DNA from: Methylorubrum rhodinum
GTDB lineage: Bacteria; Pseudomonadota; Alphaproteobacteria; Rhizobiales; Beijerinckiaceae
Assembly: GCF_014199935.1 (NCBI RefSeq)
Contig: NZ_JACHOP010000010.1
Coordinates: 1 to 64,000, forward strand
DNA: 64,000 nucleotides
Direction of reading: 5' to 3'
Made by a program: the position numbers and the translations under genes. Below, piece by piece: positions 10,681-20,169 of the stretch (position 1 is the stretch's first letter; each line of letters starts with the position of its first letter). The notes under the pieces were generated by a model. That model saw only the letters and a list, made by a program, of their open reading frames with translations. It was not told the DNA's origin and did not search any database.

Positions 10681-11298
10681 TCAGGGCTCGGAAGGGATGC
10701 AGGGCGTCAGGGCGTCGGCGACGGCGGCCTCGATGCGGGCGCGCGTGCGCACCACGCCGCCGTCGGCCCATTCGAGGCGGGCGTCGCCCGGCGGCATGTC
10801 GGGCTCGCCGAGCACGACGAGGCGGCCCTCGAAGCCGTGCTCGCGGGCCAGCCGCCGCATCAGCGTCTCGGCCTCCTCGACGAGGCTCTCGTTGAGCCGC
10901 AGCACGAGATGGGGCACGCCGCGCAGGTGGCGGAGCGCGGCGCGGGCCGCCTCCTCGACGCCGGCGAGCGGCTTCGCGTCGATGGCCTCGCCCGCGATGC
11001 GTTTCGCCAGCGCGGCGGCGAAGGCCAGCGCCTGCGCCTCGCGCTCGGCGTCGCGGGCATCCGACTGGTGGATCAGTCCGGCGGCGGCGAGGCCGACGCG
11101 GGTGAGGGCGTCGGCGAGCCGCGCCTGCCCCTGGGCGGCGGCCTCGGCGCGGCCCTCCTGCAGGCCGCGGGCATGCGCCGTGGCCGCCGCCGCATCGCGC
11201 TCGGCGGCGGCCTGGGCGGCGGCTTCGGCCTCGGCCGGGGAGGGGCCGCGGGCGCGGCCGAAATCGGTGTCGAACAGGAACGGGCGGGAGGCGCGCAT
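10681..11298 (-). CDS. fliH: Flagellar assembly protein FliH (FlbE-like)
   Basis: A 205-residue protein between fliG and fliN, the position of flbE/fliH in the Caulobacter fliF operon. The N-terminal half is an Ala/Glu/Gln-rich helical segment (about residues 20-75), and the C-terminal half has the FliH-like LVLRLNESLVEEAETLMRRL. Sequence recognition is weaker than for its neighbours, so context carries part of the call. ATG at 11298 overlaps the fliG stop as TGATG; a TTG just upstream is possible but less likely. FliH regulates the export ATPase FliI. Confidence 0.82.
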   Translation of the reverse strand: MRASRPFLFDTDFGRARGPSPAEAEAAAQAAAERDAAAATAHARGLQEGRAEAAAQGQARLADALTRVGLAAAGLIHQSDARDAEREAQALAFAAALAKRIAGEAIDAKPLAGVEEAARAALRHLRGVPHLVLRLNESLVEEAETLMRRLAREHGFEGRLVVLGEPDMPPGDARLEWADGGVVRTRARIEAAVADALTPCIPSEP

Positions 11299-12371
11299 CA
11301 ATAGACCAGCTCCTCCTCGCCGCCGTTCTTGGCGATCATGATCTCACCCTTCTCGGCCAAATCCTTGGCGAGCTCGGTCATCTTGGCCTGGGCCTCGTCG
11401 ACCTCCTTGAGGCGGATCGGGCCCATCGAGCCCATCTCGTCGTTGAGGTTCTTGGCCGCCCGGCTCGACATCTGGCCCATGAAGAAGCCCCGCACCCGCT
11501 CGTCGGCGCCCTTCAGCGCCCGGCACAGGGTGTCGTTGTCGACCTTGCGCATCAGGGTCTGGACCGAGCCCGGATCGAGCTTGAGCAGGTCCTCGAAGGT
11601 GAACATCAGCTGCCGGATCTTCTTGGCCGAGCCGCGGTTGGCCTGGTCGATCGCGGCGAGGAAGCGCGTCTCGGTCTGGCGGTCGAAGGCGTTGAACACC
11701 TCGGCCATCAGCTCGTGCGCGTCGCGGCGCGTGGTCTGGGCGATGGTGGAGACGAATTCGACCCGCAGGGTCTCCTCGATGTGGCGCAGGGCCTCCTTCT
11801 GCACCGTCTCCATCCGCAGCATCCGGTTGAGCACGTCGATGGCGAATTCTTCCGGCAGGATGGTGAGGACCTTGGCGGCGTAGTCGGCCCGCACCTTCGA
11901 GAGCACGACGGCGACCGTCTGCGGGTACTCGTTGCGCAGGAAGTTCGCGAGGATCTCGGGGTCGATCTGGACGATCGAGCCCCAGACGCGCTTGCCCGAC
12001 GCGCCCTTGATCTCCGCCATGATCGAGGAGACCTGCTCGGGCGGGAAGATCTTGAGCAGCAGTGCCTCGGTGCGCTCGAAGTTCGAGGTCATGCCGCCGC
12101 CCGAGGAGAGGCGCGAGACGAAGTCGACGATCAGCTTCTCGACGGTGCCGGCCTCCAGCGAGCCGAGCTGCACCATCGCGTGGGAGACGATCTTGATCTC
12201 CTCCTCCTCCAGGCGCTGCCAGATCGGCGCGCCCTCCTCCTCGCCGAGCAGCAGCAGCAGGGCGGCGGCGCGCTGCGGCCCCGGCATCTGCGCGAAGGCG
12301 GCCGACGAGTCGATGCTCTCCATCGCGGCGGTGAAGTTGACGCCCGCGGACGGATTGACGCCTGCCGACAT
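11298..12371 (-). CDS. fliG: Flagellar motor switch protein FliG
   Basis: A 357-residue C-ring protein that joins the MS ring (FliF) and interacts with the stator. N-terminal, middle and C-terminal domains are present: GPQRAAALLLLLGEE near residue 30, NEYPQTVAVVLSKV (the EHPQ region, His replaced by Tyr) near 150, and the charged torque helix LDPGSVQTLMRKVDNDTL near 265. It starts 24 bases after fliF and its stop overlaps the fliH start. Confidence 0.96.
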   Translation of the reverse strand: MSAGVNPSAGVNFTAAMESIDSSAAFAQMPGPQRAAALLLLLGEEEGAPIWQRLEEEEIKIVSHAMVQLGSLEAGTVEKLIVDFVSRLSSGGGMTSNFERTEALLLKIFPPEQVSSIMAEIKGASGKRVWGSIVQIDPEILANFLRNEYPQTVAVVLSKVRADYAAKVLTILPEEFAIDVLNRMLRMETVQKEALRHIEETLRVEFVSTIAQTTRRDAHELMAEVFNAFDRQTETRFLAAIDQANRGSAKKIRQLMFTFEDLLKLDPGSVQTLMRKVDNDTLCRALKGADERVRGFFMGQMSSRAAKNLNDEMGSMGPIRLKEVDEAQAKMTELAKDLAEKGEIMIAKNGGEEELVY

Positions 12372-12395
12372 GGTGCTGCTCCCTCCTCAGGCGTC

Positions 12396-14027
12396 TCAGG
12401 TGTCGTGGATCCAGTTGCGCAGCACCTCGACGGTCTCGGTCGGGCTCGCCCGCACCATGTCGACCACGCGCTCCACCGTCTCGGCCTGGATCTGGCCGTT
12501 GATCTTGGCCGATTCCAGGAAGCGGTTGGTGCTGCTCGTGCGCGCCGGCTCGGACCCGCCCTCGCCCGCGGCGGCCTCGCCCCCGCCGGCCAGCGCCAGC
12601 GCGCCGGCCGGCCCCATGATCGCGGCCATCGGCGTCTCGGATTCGAGCACGCGCCGGAGGAGCGGGCGCACCACCGCCATCAGCACGATCAGGGTGAGGA
12701 GGCTCAGCACGGCGAGCTCGACCATGCGCATCACCTCCTCCTTGCTCGGGCTCATGAGCGACTGGAGCAGGCTCGGCTCGGCGAGGTCGCCCACTGCCGG
12801 CACCTCGGCGAAGCGCAGGTTGACCACCTCGACCTGATCGCCCCGCGCCTTGTCGAAGCCGACCGCGGTGCGCACCAGCGCGGCGATCCGCTCGATCTCG
12901 GCCGGGGGGCGCGGCTGGTAGGTCGCCTTGCCGTCGGCGCCGGGCACGTAGAGCCCGTCGACCACCACGGCGACCGAGAGGCGCTTGAGGCGCCCGCCCT
13001 CCAGGGTCTCGACCCGGGTGACGCGGGAGATCTCGTAGTTCGTGGTCTCCTCGTTCTTCTGGCTCTGGTCCTTCTGGGCCTGCTGGCCCTGCCCCTGGCC
13101 GGCGCCGGGCAATTCGTTGCCGACGGTGACCTGCCCCTCGCCGCCTCCACTCTGCGAGTTCTCGGAGCGGGTCTGGGTCGAGCGCACGACGCGGCTCTCG
13201 GGATCGAAGCTCTCCGAGCGGCTCTCGACCCGGTTGAGGTCCATCTCGGCGGCGACCTGCACCCGCGCGCGGCCCTGGCCGACGATGCCGGCGACGATCT
13301 CCTCGATCTGCGCGCGCAGGCGCCGCTCGATGCCGCCCTGGCGCTCCTCCATCAGGCCCGCGCCCTCGGCCTCGGCGCCCCGCGCCCCGTCGGCGAGCAG
13401 CCTTCCGCGCTCGTCGACGATCGAGACCCGCTCGGGCTTCAGGCCCTCGACCGCCGAGGCCGCGAGATGGCGGATGGCGCGCACCTGGCCCGGATCGAGG
13501 TCGCCCATCAGCTTGACCACGATGGCGGCGGACGGGGCCTCGCGGTCGCGCTCGAACAGGCGCCGCTCCGGGATGACGAGGTGGACGCGGGCCGCCTGGA
13601 CCCGGCCGATGGCGCGGATCGAGCGGGCGAGCTCGCCCTCCATCGCCCGCAGGTGGTTCACGTTCTGGACGAAGCTGGTGGAGGAGAAGGCGTCGCCCTT
13701 GTCGAAGATCTCGTAGCCGACGCCGCCCTGGCTCGGCAGGCCCTTGCCGGCGAGATCCATGCGCAGCTTGGCCAGATCGGCGCGGGGCGCCATCACGGTC
13801 TGGCCGGAATCGCCCTTGGTCTCGTAGGCGATGCCCCGCGCATCGAGTTCCCGGACGACGGCGGAGGAATCCTGCATCGACAGGTCGGAGAACAGCACGC
13901 CCATGTCGGGGCGCGAGACCCGCAGGATCACGAAGGCGAAGAAGCCGACGAGCGTCAGCGTCACGGCCGCCATCGCGGCGATGCGCGCGGGGCCCAGCTT
14001 CGTCACCAGTTCGAGGATCGGCTTCAC
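12396..14027 (-). CDS. fliF: Flagellar MS-ring protein FliF
   Basis: A 543-residue inner-membrane ring protein, the first gene of the fliF-fliG-fliH-fliN-flbD set. A transmembrane segment lies near residues 18-38 (AAVTLTLVGFFAFVIL) and another near 430 (VELAVLSLLTLIVLMAVV). The YscJ/FliF ring-building domain includes VRELDARGIAYETKG and VNHLRAMEGELARSI. I chose the GTG at 14027 (VKPILELVTKLGP) because residues upstream of it in the longer reading frame look like intergenic sequence. A possible CtrA site lies about 75-90 bases upstream. Confidence 0.94.
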   Translation of the reverse strand: MKPILELVTKLGPARIAAMAAVTLTLVGFFAFVILRVSRPDMGVLFSDLSMQDSSAVVRELDARGIAYETKGDSGQTVMAPRADLAKLRMDLAGKGLPSQGGVGYEIFDKGDAFSSTSFVQNVNHLRAMEGELARSIRAIGRVQAARVHLVIPERRLFERDREAPSAAIVVKLMGDLDPGQVRAIRHLAASAVEGLKPERVSIVDERGRLLADGARGAEAEGAGLMEERQGGIERRLRAQIEEIVAGIVGQGRARVQVAAEMDLNRVESRSESFDPESRVVRSTQTRSENSQSGGGEGQVTVGNELPGAGQGQGQQAQKDQSQKNEETTNYEISRVTRVETLEGGRLKRLSVAVVVDGLYVPGADGKATYQPRPPAEIERIAALVRTAVGFDKARGDQVEVVNLRFAEVPAVGDLAEPSLLQSLMSPSKEEVMRMVELAVLSLLTLIVLMAVVRPLLRRVLESETPMAAIMGPAGALALAGGGEAAAGEGGSEPARTSSTNRFLESAKINGQIQAETVERVVDMVRASPTETVEVLRNWIHDT

Positions 14028-14102
14028 GGTCGGTCGCGGCCCACGGCGAGAGGCGCGGGCGCATGTCCGGCGCCCACCCGGCAAGAATTGCCCAGGCGGT
14101 GG

Positions 14103-14117
14103 TTAGCGGGGGGTTAA
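14103..14117 (-). promoter_or_regulatory. Possible CtrA binding site upstream of fliF
   Basis: Positions 14103-14117 read TTAG, seven bases, TTAA, one mismatch from the CtrA consensus TTAA-N7-TTAA. It is 76-90 bases upstream of the fliF GTG, in an otherwise GC-rich stretch. In Caulobacter the fliF operon is CtrA-controlled. At this base composition about one such one-mismatch site per window could occur by chance, so the position is what supports the call. Confidence 0.5.
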
Positions 14118-14146
14118 TGCGGGGCGGCGGGACCGTTCAGAAACGC

Positions 14147-14180
14147 GAAAGCCGCCTTGCGTCTCCGCGAGGCGGCTTCC
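14147..14180 (-). terminator. Terminator-like hairpin after sciP
   Basis: Arms aagccgcct (14149-14157) and aggcggctt (14170-14178) with a 12-base loop. Read on the minus strand it is followed by a short T-rich stretch. It lies 55 bases past the sciP stop and upstream of the possible fliF CtrA site, so it should separate sciP from the fliF operon. A second small hairpin (ctgatcc/ggatcag, 14214-14237) surrounds the sciP stop codon. Confidence 0.65.
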
Positions 14181-14233
14181 CGATGAGCTGGGCGAGACAA
14201 GCCTCGCACCAGACTGATCCGTTTGAAGAAGGA

Positions 14234-14509
14234 TCAGTGCCGGTAGTGCTGGATGCGCGTGGTGCGCAGGCCCGCGAGTCCGTGCTGATCGATGGAGTAC
14301 TGCCAGCTGAGGAATTCCTCGGTGGTGAGGGTGTAGCGCTGGCAGGCCTCCTCCAGGCTGAGGAGACCACCGCGCACCGCGGCGACGACTTCGGCCTTGC
14401 GGCGGATGACCCAACGGCGGGTGGAAACGGGGGGGAGATCGGCGATCGTCAGGGGGCTGCCGTCGGGCCCGATCACATACTTCACGCGGGGCCGGGGGGT
14501 CTCGGTCAT
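14234..14509 (-). CDS. sciP: CtrA inhibitor SciP (DUF1153 family)
   Basis: A 91-residue helix-turn-helix protein. Recognisable blocks are VKYVIGPDGSPLTIADLPP, TRRWVIRRKAEVVAAV and EFLSWQYSIDQHGLAGLRTT. In Caulobacter SciP binds CtrA and blocks activation of CtrA target genes in G1. The length matches the family, and the ATG at 14509 was chosen because it gives the standard start MTETPRPRVKY. It sits among flagellar genes, which in relatives are CtrA/SciP targets. A TTAA-N7-TGAA site (14562-14576) lies 53-67 bases upstream and may be a weak CtrA site. Confidence 0.92.
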   Translation of the reverse strand: MTETPRPRVKYVIGPDGSPLTIADLPPVSTRRWVIRRKAEVVAAVRGGLLSLEEACQRYTLTTEEFLSWQYSIDQHGLAGLRTTRIQHYRH

Positions 14510-14561
14510 GATACGCTCTACACTCGACTGACCTGTCGAGAGCCAAGCTACTTGCGCCCGC

Positions 14562-14576
14562 TTAAAAGTTCTTGAA
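14562..14576 (-). promoter_or_regulatory. Possible weak CtrA site upstream of sciP
   Basis: TTAA, seven bases, TGAA, one mismatch from TTAA-N7-TTAA. It is 53-67 bases upstream of the sciP ATG, within a short AT-rich stretch between flgD and sciP. sciP is itself cell-cycle regulated in Caulobacter. Chance occurrence cannot be excluded. Confidence 0.35.
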
Positions 14577-14639
14577 GTGGGTCGATCGAATGTGATTCGT
14601 CGTTTTGGGGCAGGTGTGGAAAACGCTTGCTGCACCGCA

Positions 14640-15311
14640 TCAAGTCGCTGATGCCACGAGCGATTTGACCGCCGACGCCGGAACGCGCGCCGAACCGATG
14701 GTCAGCACCGGCTCCGTGCCGCTGAGGTCCACCCCGTCGACCTTGCCGCTCACCTTGGTGTCGACCGCGACCTTGGCGCCGGTGGCGTCGATGGCGTCGA
14801 CCGTGATCGTGTACTGCCCGTCCTTGACGGTGAGGCCGGAGGCGGCGGCGCCGTTCCAGTCGAAGGTTTGGCTGCCGGCCTTGAGCGTCGTCGTCTTGGT
14901 GGCGACGACGCTCCCGTCCGCACCCTTGATCGTGACGATCGCGCGGGCCGCGGCGCGGGCCGGGTTGAGGCTCCAGCTTGCCTTGCCGCCGGTCAGGTCG
15001 GTGGTGGCGCCCTCGGCCACGACCGAGCGGCCGATCAGGCTCGAGGTCGAGGCCGCGGCCGAGGCCTTCGAATTGGCCATGATCGTGCCGAGCTGGTCGT
15101 TGGTCTTGAGCTGCTGCTCGACGCCCGCGAACTGCACCAGCTGCTGGGTGAACTGGTTGGTGTCCATCGGGTCGAGGGGGTTCTGGTTCCGGAGCTGCGT
15201 GGTCAGCAGCGTGAGGAACTGGGTGAAGTTGCCCGCGATCGCCTTGGTGTCGACCGTCGTGGTGGCCGTCGCGTTCGTGATGCTGGTGCTGCTGCCGATG
15301 CCCGCGGCCAT
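14640..15311 (-). CDS. flgD: Flagellar hook-capping (hook assembly) protein FlgD
   Basis: A 223-residue secreted scaffold on which hook subunits assemble. The N-terminal signature is clear: FTQFLTLLTTQLRNQNPLDP (about residues 29-48) and TQQLVQFAGVEQQL. A FlgD Ig-like domain fills the second half. It follows fliK by 12 bases on the same strand, so they form one transcription unit. Confidence 0.94.
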   Translation of the reverse strand: MAAGIGSSTSITNATATTTVDTKAIAGNFTQFLTLLTTQLRNQNPLDPMDTNQFTQQLVQFAGVEQQLKTNDQLGTIMANSKASAAASTSSLIGRSVVAEGATTDLTGGKASWSLNPARAAARAIVTIKGADGSVVATKTTTLKAGSQTFDWNGAAASGLTVKDGQYTITVDAIDATGAKVAVDTKVSGKVDGVDLSGTEPVLTIGSARVPASAVKSLVASAT

Positions 15312-15323
15312 GGTCTTTATATC

Positions 15324-16805
15324 CTAGATGCGGATGTCGAGGCCGCCCGTCGCGCGCAGGCGGCGGAGGGCGGAGGGATCGAGGGCGAGGGCTTCCGCCT
15401 CGCGGCCGGTCGCGGCGCCGGTGCGCGCGCCGGGGGCGCTGGCCTGCTCGGGGGTGCGCCCGGAATTCTGGCCGTCCTGGCCGCCCGTCTCGCCGCGCAG
15501 CGACAGGCCGATGCCGTCCGTGGCCTCGAAGCCGGCCTGCGCCAGCGCCTGCTGCAGGGCGCCCGCGTCGCGCTGGAGCAGCGCCAGGGTCTCGGGCCGC
15601 TCGACGGTGAGATGGGCCCGCGCCCGCCCGGCCTCCCGGTCGAGGTCGAGCGACACCTCGATCGCGCCGAGTTCGACCGGATCGAGCCGGATCGCGAAGC
15701 GGGCGGCCCCGGCGAGCGTGCGCAGGCCGATCGTCATCGGCACGGCGCCCAGCGGGATCGGGGCGGGCAGGGCAGGGGTGTTCCCCGCGGCAGGCGCGGC
15801 TTCCGCTGCGGCCGCAGCGGCGGGGCCGCCCGGCGCGGCGGTGTTTTGTAAGGGGGAGGAGAGAGCAGGCGCGGCGCCGGCATCGCTTCCGCTCGCGGCC
15901 GCGGCCAGCGCGGCCTCGAAGGCCTTAGCGCCGCCGAGCGCGTCGCCGTTGGCCCCATCGCCCGCGGCCACCTCAACCTTGGCCACCTCACTCTTGGCCA
16001 CCTCACTCTTGGCAACATCGTCCCCGGTCGTTCCGGCTTCGGCCGTACCGGCCGGCTCGGCCCCGGCCGCAGCCTCTCCGACGGGCACGGCCGCGAAGGC
16101 TTGGCTTCCCGGCGCGACGACCGGCTCCGCCGACACCGCATGGCCGGGCTGCCCCTCCCATGCCGTCCCGGAGGCCGACGCGACCGGTGCCGCCGCAGGG
16201 GCGGGAACCGGCATCGGCGCGGGGCCGGCGACGCCTTCGGGCGTCGGATCGGTTGCCGCAGCCTCATCCTCCCGCGCCGCGCGCTCTTCGGCGGAGCCTT
16301 CGCCCGTCGCAGCGGCGACCGCACCCGCCGCGCCTTCCGGCGCAGGGGCCGCCTCGCCCGCCGCACCGGCCCGCTCGGCGTCCTTCGTGTCGCCGCCCTG
16401 CGCCTTCGCACCGTTCGCCGGGCGCGGCGCGGCTTCCTTCGGCGCGCTCTTCGGGCCGCCCTTGTCCGCGCCCTCGGCCGTTTCCGGGCGCGGCGCAGCC
16501 GCCTCGGCGGCCGGTGCCTCGGCCGGCGGCGCGCGCTTGGCCGCCCCAGCGGCCGCCGCCCGGCTCGCATCGTCCGCCGGCCGCGCCTCGCGCCCGACCT
16601 CGGCTTGGCGAGCATCCGATTGGCGCGCCTCGGCAACGCGGGCGCGATCCTGCCGCGCGGCGGCGGTCCGAGCCTCTGCCTGCGCCGCGTCGCGGCGATC
16701 CTGATCGAGGCTGAAGCGCTCGACGGTGGCGGCGCGCGTCGGCACGGCCTGCCGCGCCGACGACCATGCCGACATCTCCGTCCTGTCCGTGCGTGCGACC
16801 GTCAT
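15324..16805 (-). CDS. fliK: Flagellar hook-length control protein FliK
   Basis: A 493-residue molecular ruler for hook length. The first 350 residues are low-complexity, rich in Ala, Pro, Glu and Gly. The C-terminal Flg_hook domain is recognisable from [20 protein letters not shown] to [20 protein letters not shown]. Three near-identical 15-base tandem units at 15966-16010 encode the pentapeptide repeat K(S/V)EVA. ATG at 16805 is taken; an ATG ten codons further in (16775) is also possible. It is the first gene of the fliK-flgD unit and is divergent from mnmA. Confidence 0.88.
   Translation of the reverse strand: MTVARTDRTEMSAWSSARQAVPTRAATVERFSLDQDRRDAAQAEARTAAARQDRARVAEARQSDARQAEVGREARPADDASRAAAAGAAKRAPPAEAPAAEAAAPRPETAEGADKGGPKSAPKEAAPRPANGAKAQGGDTKDAERAGAAGEAAPAPEGAAGAVAAATGEGSAEERAAREDEAAATDPTPEGVAGPAPMPVPAPAAAPVASASGTAWEGQPGHAVSAEPVVAPGSQAFAAVPVGEAAAGAEPAGTAEAGTTGDDVAKSEVAKSEVAKVEVAAGDGANGDALGGAKAFEAALAAAASGSDAGAAPALSSPLQNTAAPGGPAAAAAAEAAPAAGNTPALPAPIPLGAVPMTIGLRTLAGAARFAIRLDPVELGAIEVSLDLDREAGRARAHLTVERPETLALLQRDAGALQQALAQAGFEATDGIGLSLRGETGGQDGQNSGRTPEQASAPGARTGAATGREAEALALDPSALRRLRATGGLDIRI
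15966..16010. repeat. Three tandem 15-base units inside fliK
   Basis: Units begin at 15966, 15981 and 15996, the last two identical (ggccacctcactctt) and the first differing at two positions. They encode pentapeptide repeats in the ruler region. Unit number could vary between strains without shifting the frame. Confidence 0.85.
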
Positions 16806-17073
16806 GCCTCGACCTCGTTCCGGCAGCCCCGGCGCAAGCCGCGCGCCAGTCCGCCGATCGGGCAAGCCGTTCACGGATCGAACGAATTTTCCGCTGCCGT
16901 CGACCCGCCCCGCGGCAGGCAAGCGAAAAATGCCGCCCGCCCGGCAGGTTTTGCCGGCCCAGCCCCTCGGTCCGTCCCTGGAAAACCGGGATCGGGATCG
17001 CTATAGACGAGGCCACGCGCGCGCCCTGTGCCGCTCGCGCCCTCGCGACGGTCCGCACGGGCCCATCACGGCC

Positions 17074-18231
17074 ATGAACTCGCTCGATCTCCCGAAGCCC
17101 CCGCACGAGACGCGCGTCGTCGTCGCCATGTCGGGCGGCGTGGATTCCTCGGTGGTGGCCGGGCTGCTGAAGCGCGAGGGCTACGACGTCGTCGGCGTCA
17201 CGCTCCAGCTCTACGATCACGGCGCGGCGACCCACCGCAAGGGCGCCTGCTGCGCGGGGCGCGACATCCACGATGCCCGCAACGTCGCCGAGACGCTGGG
17301 CATCCCCCACTACGTCCTCGACTACGAGGACCGCTTCCGCGAGTCGGTGATCGACCGCTTCGCCGAGAGCTATCTGTCGGGCGAGACGCCGATCCCCTGC
17401 GTCGAGTGCAACCGCTCGGTCAAGTTCCGCGACCTGCTCGGCATGGCCCGCGATCTCGGCGCCGAGGCTTTGGCCACCGGCCACTACGTCGCGAGCCGGC
17501 CGGCCGCGGGGGGAGGGCGCGCGCTCTACCGCGCCCTCGATCCGGCCCGCGACCAGAGCTACTTCCTCTACGCGACCACGCCCGAGCAGCTCGCCTTCCT
17601 GCGCTTTCCGCTCGGCGAGCGCCCCAAGGACGAGACCCGGGCGCTCGCCCGCGACCTGGGGCTGACGGTCGCCGACAAGGCCGACAGCCAGGACATCTGC
17701 TTCGTGCCCCAGGGCGGCTATGCCGACGTCATCGCCAAGCTGCGGCCCGAGGCGGCCCGCCCCGGCGCCATCGTCGATCTGGAAGGCCGCCAGCTCGGCG
17801 AGCACCAGGGCATCGTCCACTACACCGTCGGCCAGCGCCGCGGCCTGAAGCTCTCGGTCGGCGAACCGCTCTACGTCGTGCGGCTGGAGCCCGAGACCGC
17901 CCGCGTCGTCGTCGGCCCCCGCGCCGCGCTCGCCACCCGCCGCATCCGGCTGACCGGCCTCAACTGGCTCGGCGAGGGCGCGCCCGAGACGCTGGCCGAC
18001 CTGCCGGTGGCCGTGCGCGTGCGCTCCACCCGCGAGCCGCGGCCCGCGCGCCTGTCGTGGAACGCCGCGGAGTCTTGCGCCGAAGTCGAACTCGCCGCCC
18101 CCGAGGACGGCGTCTCGCCGGGGCAGGCCTGCGTGATCTACGCCGACGACGGCCCCCGCGCCCGCGTGCTCGGCGGCGGCACCATCCGCCGCATCGGCGC
18201 GTTGCAGGCCGGAGCGGCCGAGGCGGCTTGA
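17074..18231 (+). CDS. mnmA: tRNA-specific 2-thiouridylase MnmA
   Basis: Cytosolic enzyme that thiolates the wobble uridine (U34) of tRNA-Lys, -Glu and -Gln. The 385-residue product has the ATP pyrophosphatase loop SGGVDSS (residues 20-26). Catalytic cysteines are in [11 protein letters not shown] (Cys112) and [10 protein letters not shown] (Cys209). The conserved GQRRGLKL lies in the C-terminal half. ATG 17074 was chosen because upstream codons look like the divergent promoter region shared with fliK. Confidence 0.96.
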   Translation: MNSLDLPKPPHETRVVVAMSGGVDSSVVAGLLKREGYDVVGVTLQLYDHGAATHRKGACCAGRDIHDARNVAETLGIPHYVLDYEDRFRESVIDRFAESYLSGETPIPCVECNRSVKFRDLLGMARDLGAEALATGHYVASRPAAGGGRALYRALDPARDQSYFLYATTPEQLAFLRFPLGERPKDETRALARDLGLTVADKADSQDICFVPQGGYADVIAKLRPEAARPGAIVDLEGRQLGEHQGIVHYTVGQRRGLKLSVGEPLYVVRLEPETARVVVGPRAALATRRIRLTGLNWLGEGAPETLADLPVAVRVRSTREPRPARLSWNAAESCAEVELAAPEDGVSPGQACVIYADDGPRARVLGGGTIRRIGALQAGAAEAA

Positions 18232-18354
18232 TGGGACGCCTCGCGCAAAGCCCGTCGCAATCCGGTTTTCCGATAGCTTTATCCCTCGCCCCGTCCCGGC
18301 CTCAGCCCGGTTCGCGGCGCGACGGGACGATCTGAGAAAAGGGTCACGCACGCA

Positions 18355-19011
18355 ATGCTGAACCAGCGGGCGCCCGAGGCCGGGCCGACCACCGACCTGA
18401 TGCGCAAGGCCTATGCCCGCTGGGCGCCGGTCTACGACGTCGTCTACGACAAGCTGACCGAGCCCGCCGCCCGCGCCGCCGTCCAGGCCGCCGTCGCCCA
18501 CGGGCCGCGGGTGCTGGAGGCCGGCGTCGGCACCGGCCTGTCGCTCGGCTACTACCCGCGCGACAGCTTCGTCTGCGGCGTCGATCTCTCGCAGGACATG
18601 CTGAAGCGCGCGAGCCGCAAGGTCGCCCGCCGCGGCCTCACCCACGTCAAGGGCCTGCAGGTCATGGACGTGTGCCGCCTCGGCTACCGGGACGCCAGCT
18701 TCGACGCGGTGGTGGCGCAGTTCCTGATCACCCTGGTGCCCGACCCGGAAGCGGCGCTGACCGAGTTCCTGCGGGTGGTGCGCCCCGGCGGCGGCATCGT
18801 GCTCGCCAATCATTTCGGCCAGTCCAACGGCCCGGTCGCCCGCGTCGAGGAGATCGTCGCCCCGCTCTGCACCAAGATCGGCTGGTCCTCCGACTTCAAG
18901 GCGACCCGCATCGAAGCCTGGGCCCGCCGCAACGGCGTCGAGGTGATGGGCCTCGCCCCGACCTTCCCCGGCGGCTTCTTCAAGATCCTCCGGATGCGCA
19001 AGCCCGGCTGA
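18355..19011 (+). CDS. pmtA: Phosphatidylethanolamine N-methyltransferase, PmtA type
   Basis: A 218-residue SAM-dependent methyltransferase that converts phosphatidylethanolamine to phosphatidylcholine in alphaproteobacteria. The N-terminal YARWAPVYDVVYDKLTEPAA and the SAM-binding VLEAGVGTGLSL (about residues 52-63) are typical of the Rhodobacter/rhizobial PmtA family, as is GGFFKILRM at the end. It acts at the cytoplasmic face of the inner membrane. A 123-base gap from mnmA probably holds its own promoter. Confidence 0.9.
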   Translation: MLNQRAPEAGPTTDLMRKAYARWAPVYDVVYDKLTEPAARAAVQAAVAHGPRVLEAGVGTGLSLGYYPRDSFVCGVDLSQDMLKRASRKVARRGLTHVKGLQVMDVCRLGYRDASFDAVVAQFLITLVPDPEAALTEFLRVVRPGGGIVLANHFGQSNGPVARVEEIVAPLCTKIGWSSDFKATRIEAWARRNGVEVMGLAPTFPGGFFKILRMRKPG

Positions 19012-19022
19012 TGGGCAATTCC

Positions 19023-19054
19023 GGGATCCCAAAGGGATCATCCCTTTGGCGGGG
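19023..19054. repeat. 32-base dispersed palindromic repeat, copy 1
   Basis: The 32 bases are the exact reverse complement of 55135-55166. The sequence contains its own inverted arms (ccaaaggga/tccctttgg). More repeat-like hairpins follow (ccggggc/gccccgg at 19057-19073). It lies just after pmtA, while the other copy ends the coding region of the NCS2 permease. Confidence 0.9.
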
Positions 19055-19144
19055 CACCGGGGCGGAGCCCCGGTCTCCCTCCCAACCAGGGCTCCGCCCT
19101 GGACCCGCGAAAGGGCTTGCCCTTTCGAAACCCAGGATCGGGCG

Positions 19145-19924
19145 ATGATGGAGGGTGGTCCCCGGCGGCGGGTCTGGCTGCGCTGGCTGCCGCTCGTGGT
19201 GCTGCTGGCCCTGTCCCTCGGGATCGCCGCCGCCGGCGGCGCGCGCCTGCTCGATCTCGACCGCATCTCCGAGGCCCGCGCCGCGCTCCAGGCCGCCGTC
19301 GCCGAGGACCGGGCGCGGGCCATCGCGCTCATGGCCCTCGTCTTCGTCGGCGGCGTGGTCGTCTCGATCCCTGCCGTCACCGTCGCGCTCACTTCCCTCT
19401 CCGGCCTCCTGTTCGGCACGCTCACCGGCGCCCTGATCTCGGTCGGTTCGGCGACCACGGGGGCGATGATCGTGTTCTCGATCGGGCGGCTCGCCGCGGG
19501 CGACCTGATCCGCCGCCGGGCCGGCCCCCGCCTCGGGCGCTTCGCCGAAGGCTTCCGCCGCGACGGCTTCGGCTACGTCCTGACCCTGCGGCTGCTGCCG
19601 ATCTTCCCGTTCTGGATGACCAACCTCACGCCCGCGGCCTTCGGGGTGTCGTTCCGCAGCTTCTTCCTCGCCACCCTGCTCGGCCTGATGCCGGGCGCCT
19701 TCGTCTTCGCCGGCCTCGGCGCCGGCCTCGACGAGCTGCTCGCCGCCCGCGAGGCGACCCGCGCCGCCTGCCTCGCCGCGGGCGGCACGGATTGCGCCGT
19801 CGGCCTCGACCTGCGCTCCCTGGTGAGCCCGACCCTGATCGCCGCCCTCGCCGGACTCGCGGCCTTCGCGCTCCTGTCGGTTTATCTACGCAGACGTCTT
19901 GAGCGACGGACGCTCCGCGCATAA
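19145..19924 (+). CDS. TVP38/TMEM64 (SNARE-associated/DedA-like) membrane protein
   Basis: A 259-residue inner-membrane protein. Hydrophobic segments lie near residues 12-30, 55-105, 140-165 and 225-245. The VTT-domain signature is visible in GSATTGAMIVFSIGRLA and LRLLPIFPFWMTNLTPAAFG, with the conserved Arg and Pro of the re-entrant loop. Homologues are implicated in lipid scrambling or membrane homeostasis, but the substrate here is unknown. ATG 19145 was chosen because upstream codons are repeat sequence. It follows pmtA, which may reflect a common membrane-lipid theme. Confidence 0.85.
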   Translation: MMEGGPRRRVWLRWLPLVVLLALSLGIAAAGGARLLDLDRISEARAALQAAVAEDRARAIALMALVFVGGVVVSIPAVTVALTSLSGLLFGTLTGALISVGSATTGAMIVFSIGRLAAGDLIRRRAGPRLGRFAEGFRRDGFGYVLTLRLLPIFPFWMTNLTPAAFGVSFRSFFLATLLGLMPGAFVFAGLGAGLDELLAAREATRAACLAAGGTDCAVGLDLRSLVSPTLIAALAGLAAFALLSVYLRRRLERRTLRA

Positions 19925-20169
19925 GACTTGCGCACAAGCGAGTGGCGCACGCCCCTCGTCCCGGGCGCCTCGGCCAGAGGTCAGGCCGGGGCGAGGGATG
20001 CGCCGCTCAGATCGACAGCCACAACGACGGGTGACGCTTGAGACGGCCCCGCTTTCCGTTCTCGCGCCGGGCTGGCACCCCGGAGCGGACGGACCGGCAC
20101 GAACCGGCGGCTTTGGCCGCCCTTCCCGTGCCCCTGAACGTGCAATGTGAGATTTCGGCCGGGACGACG

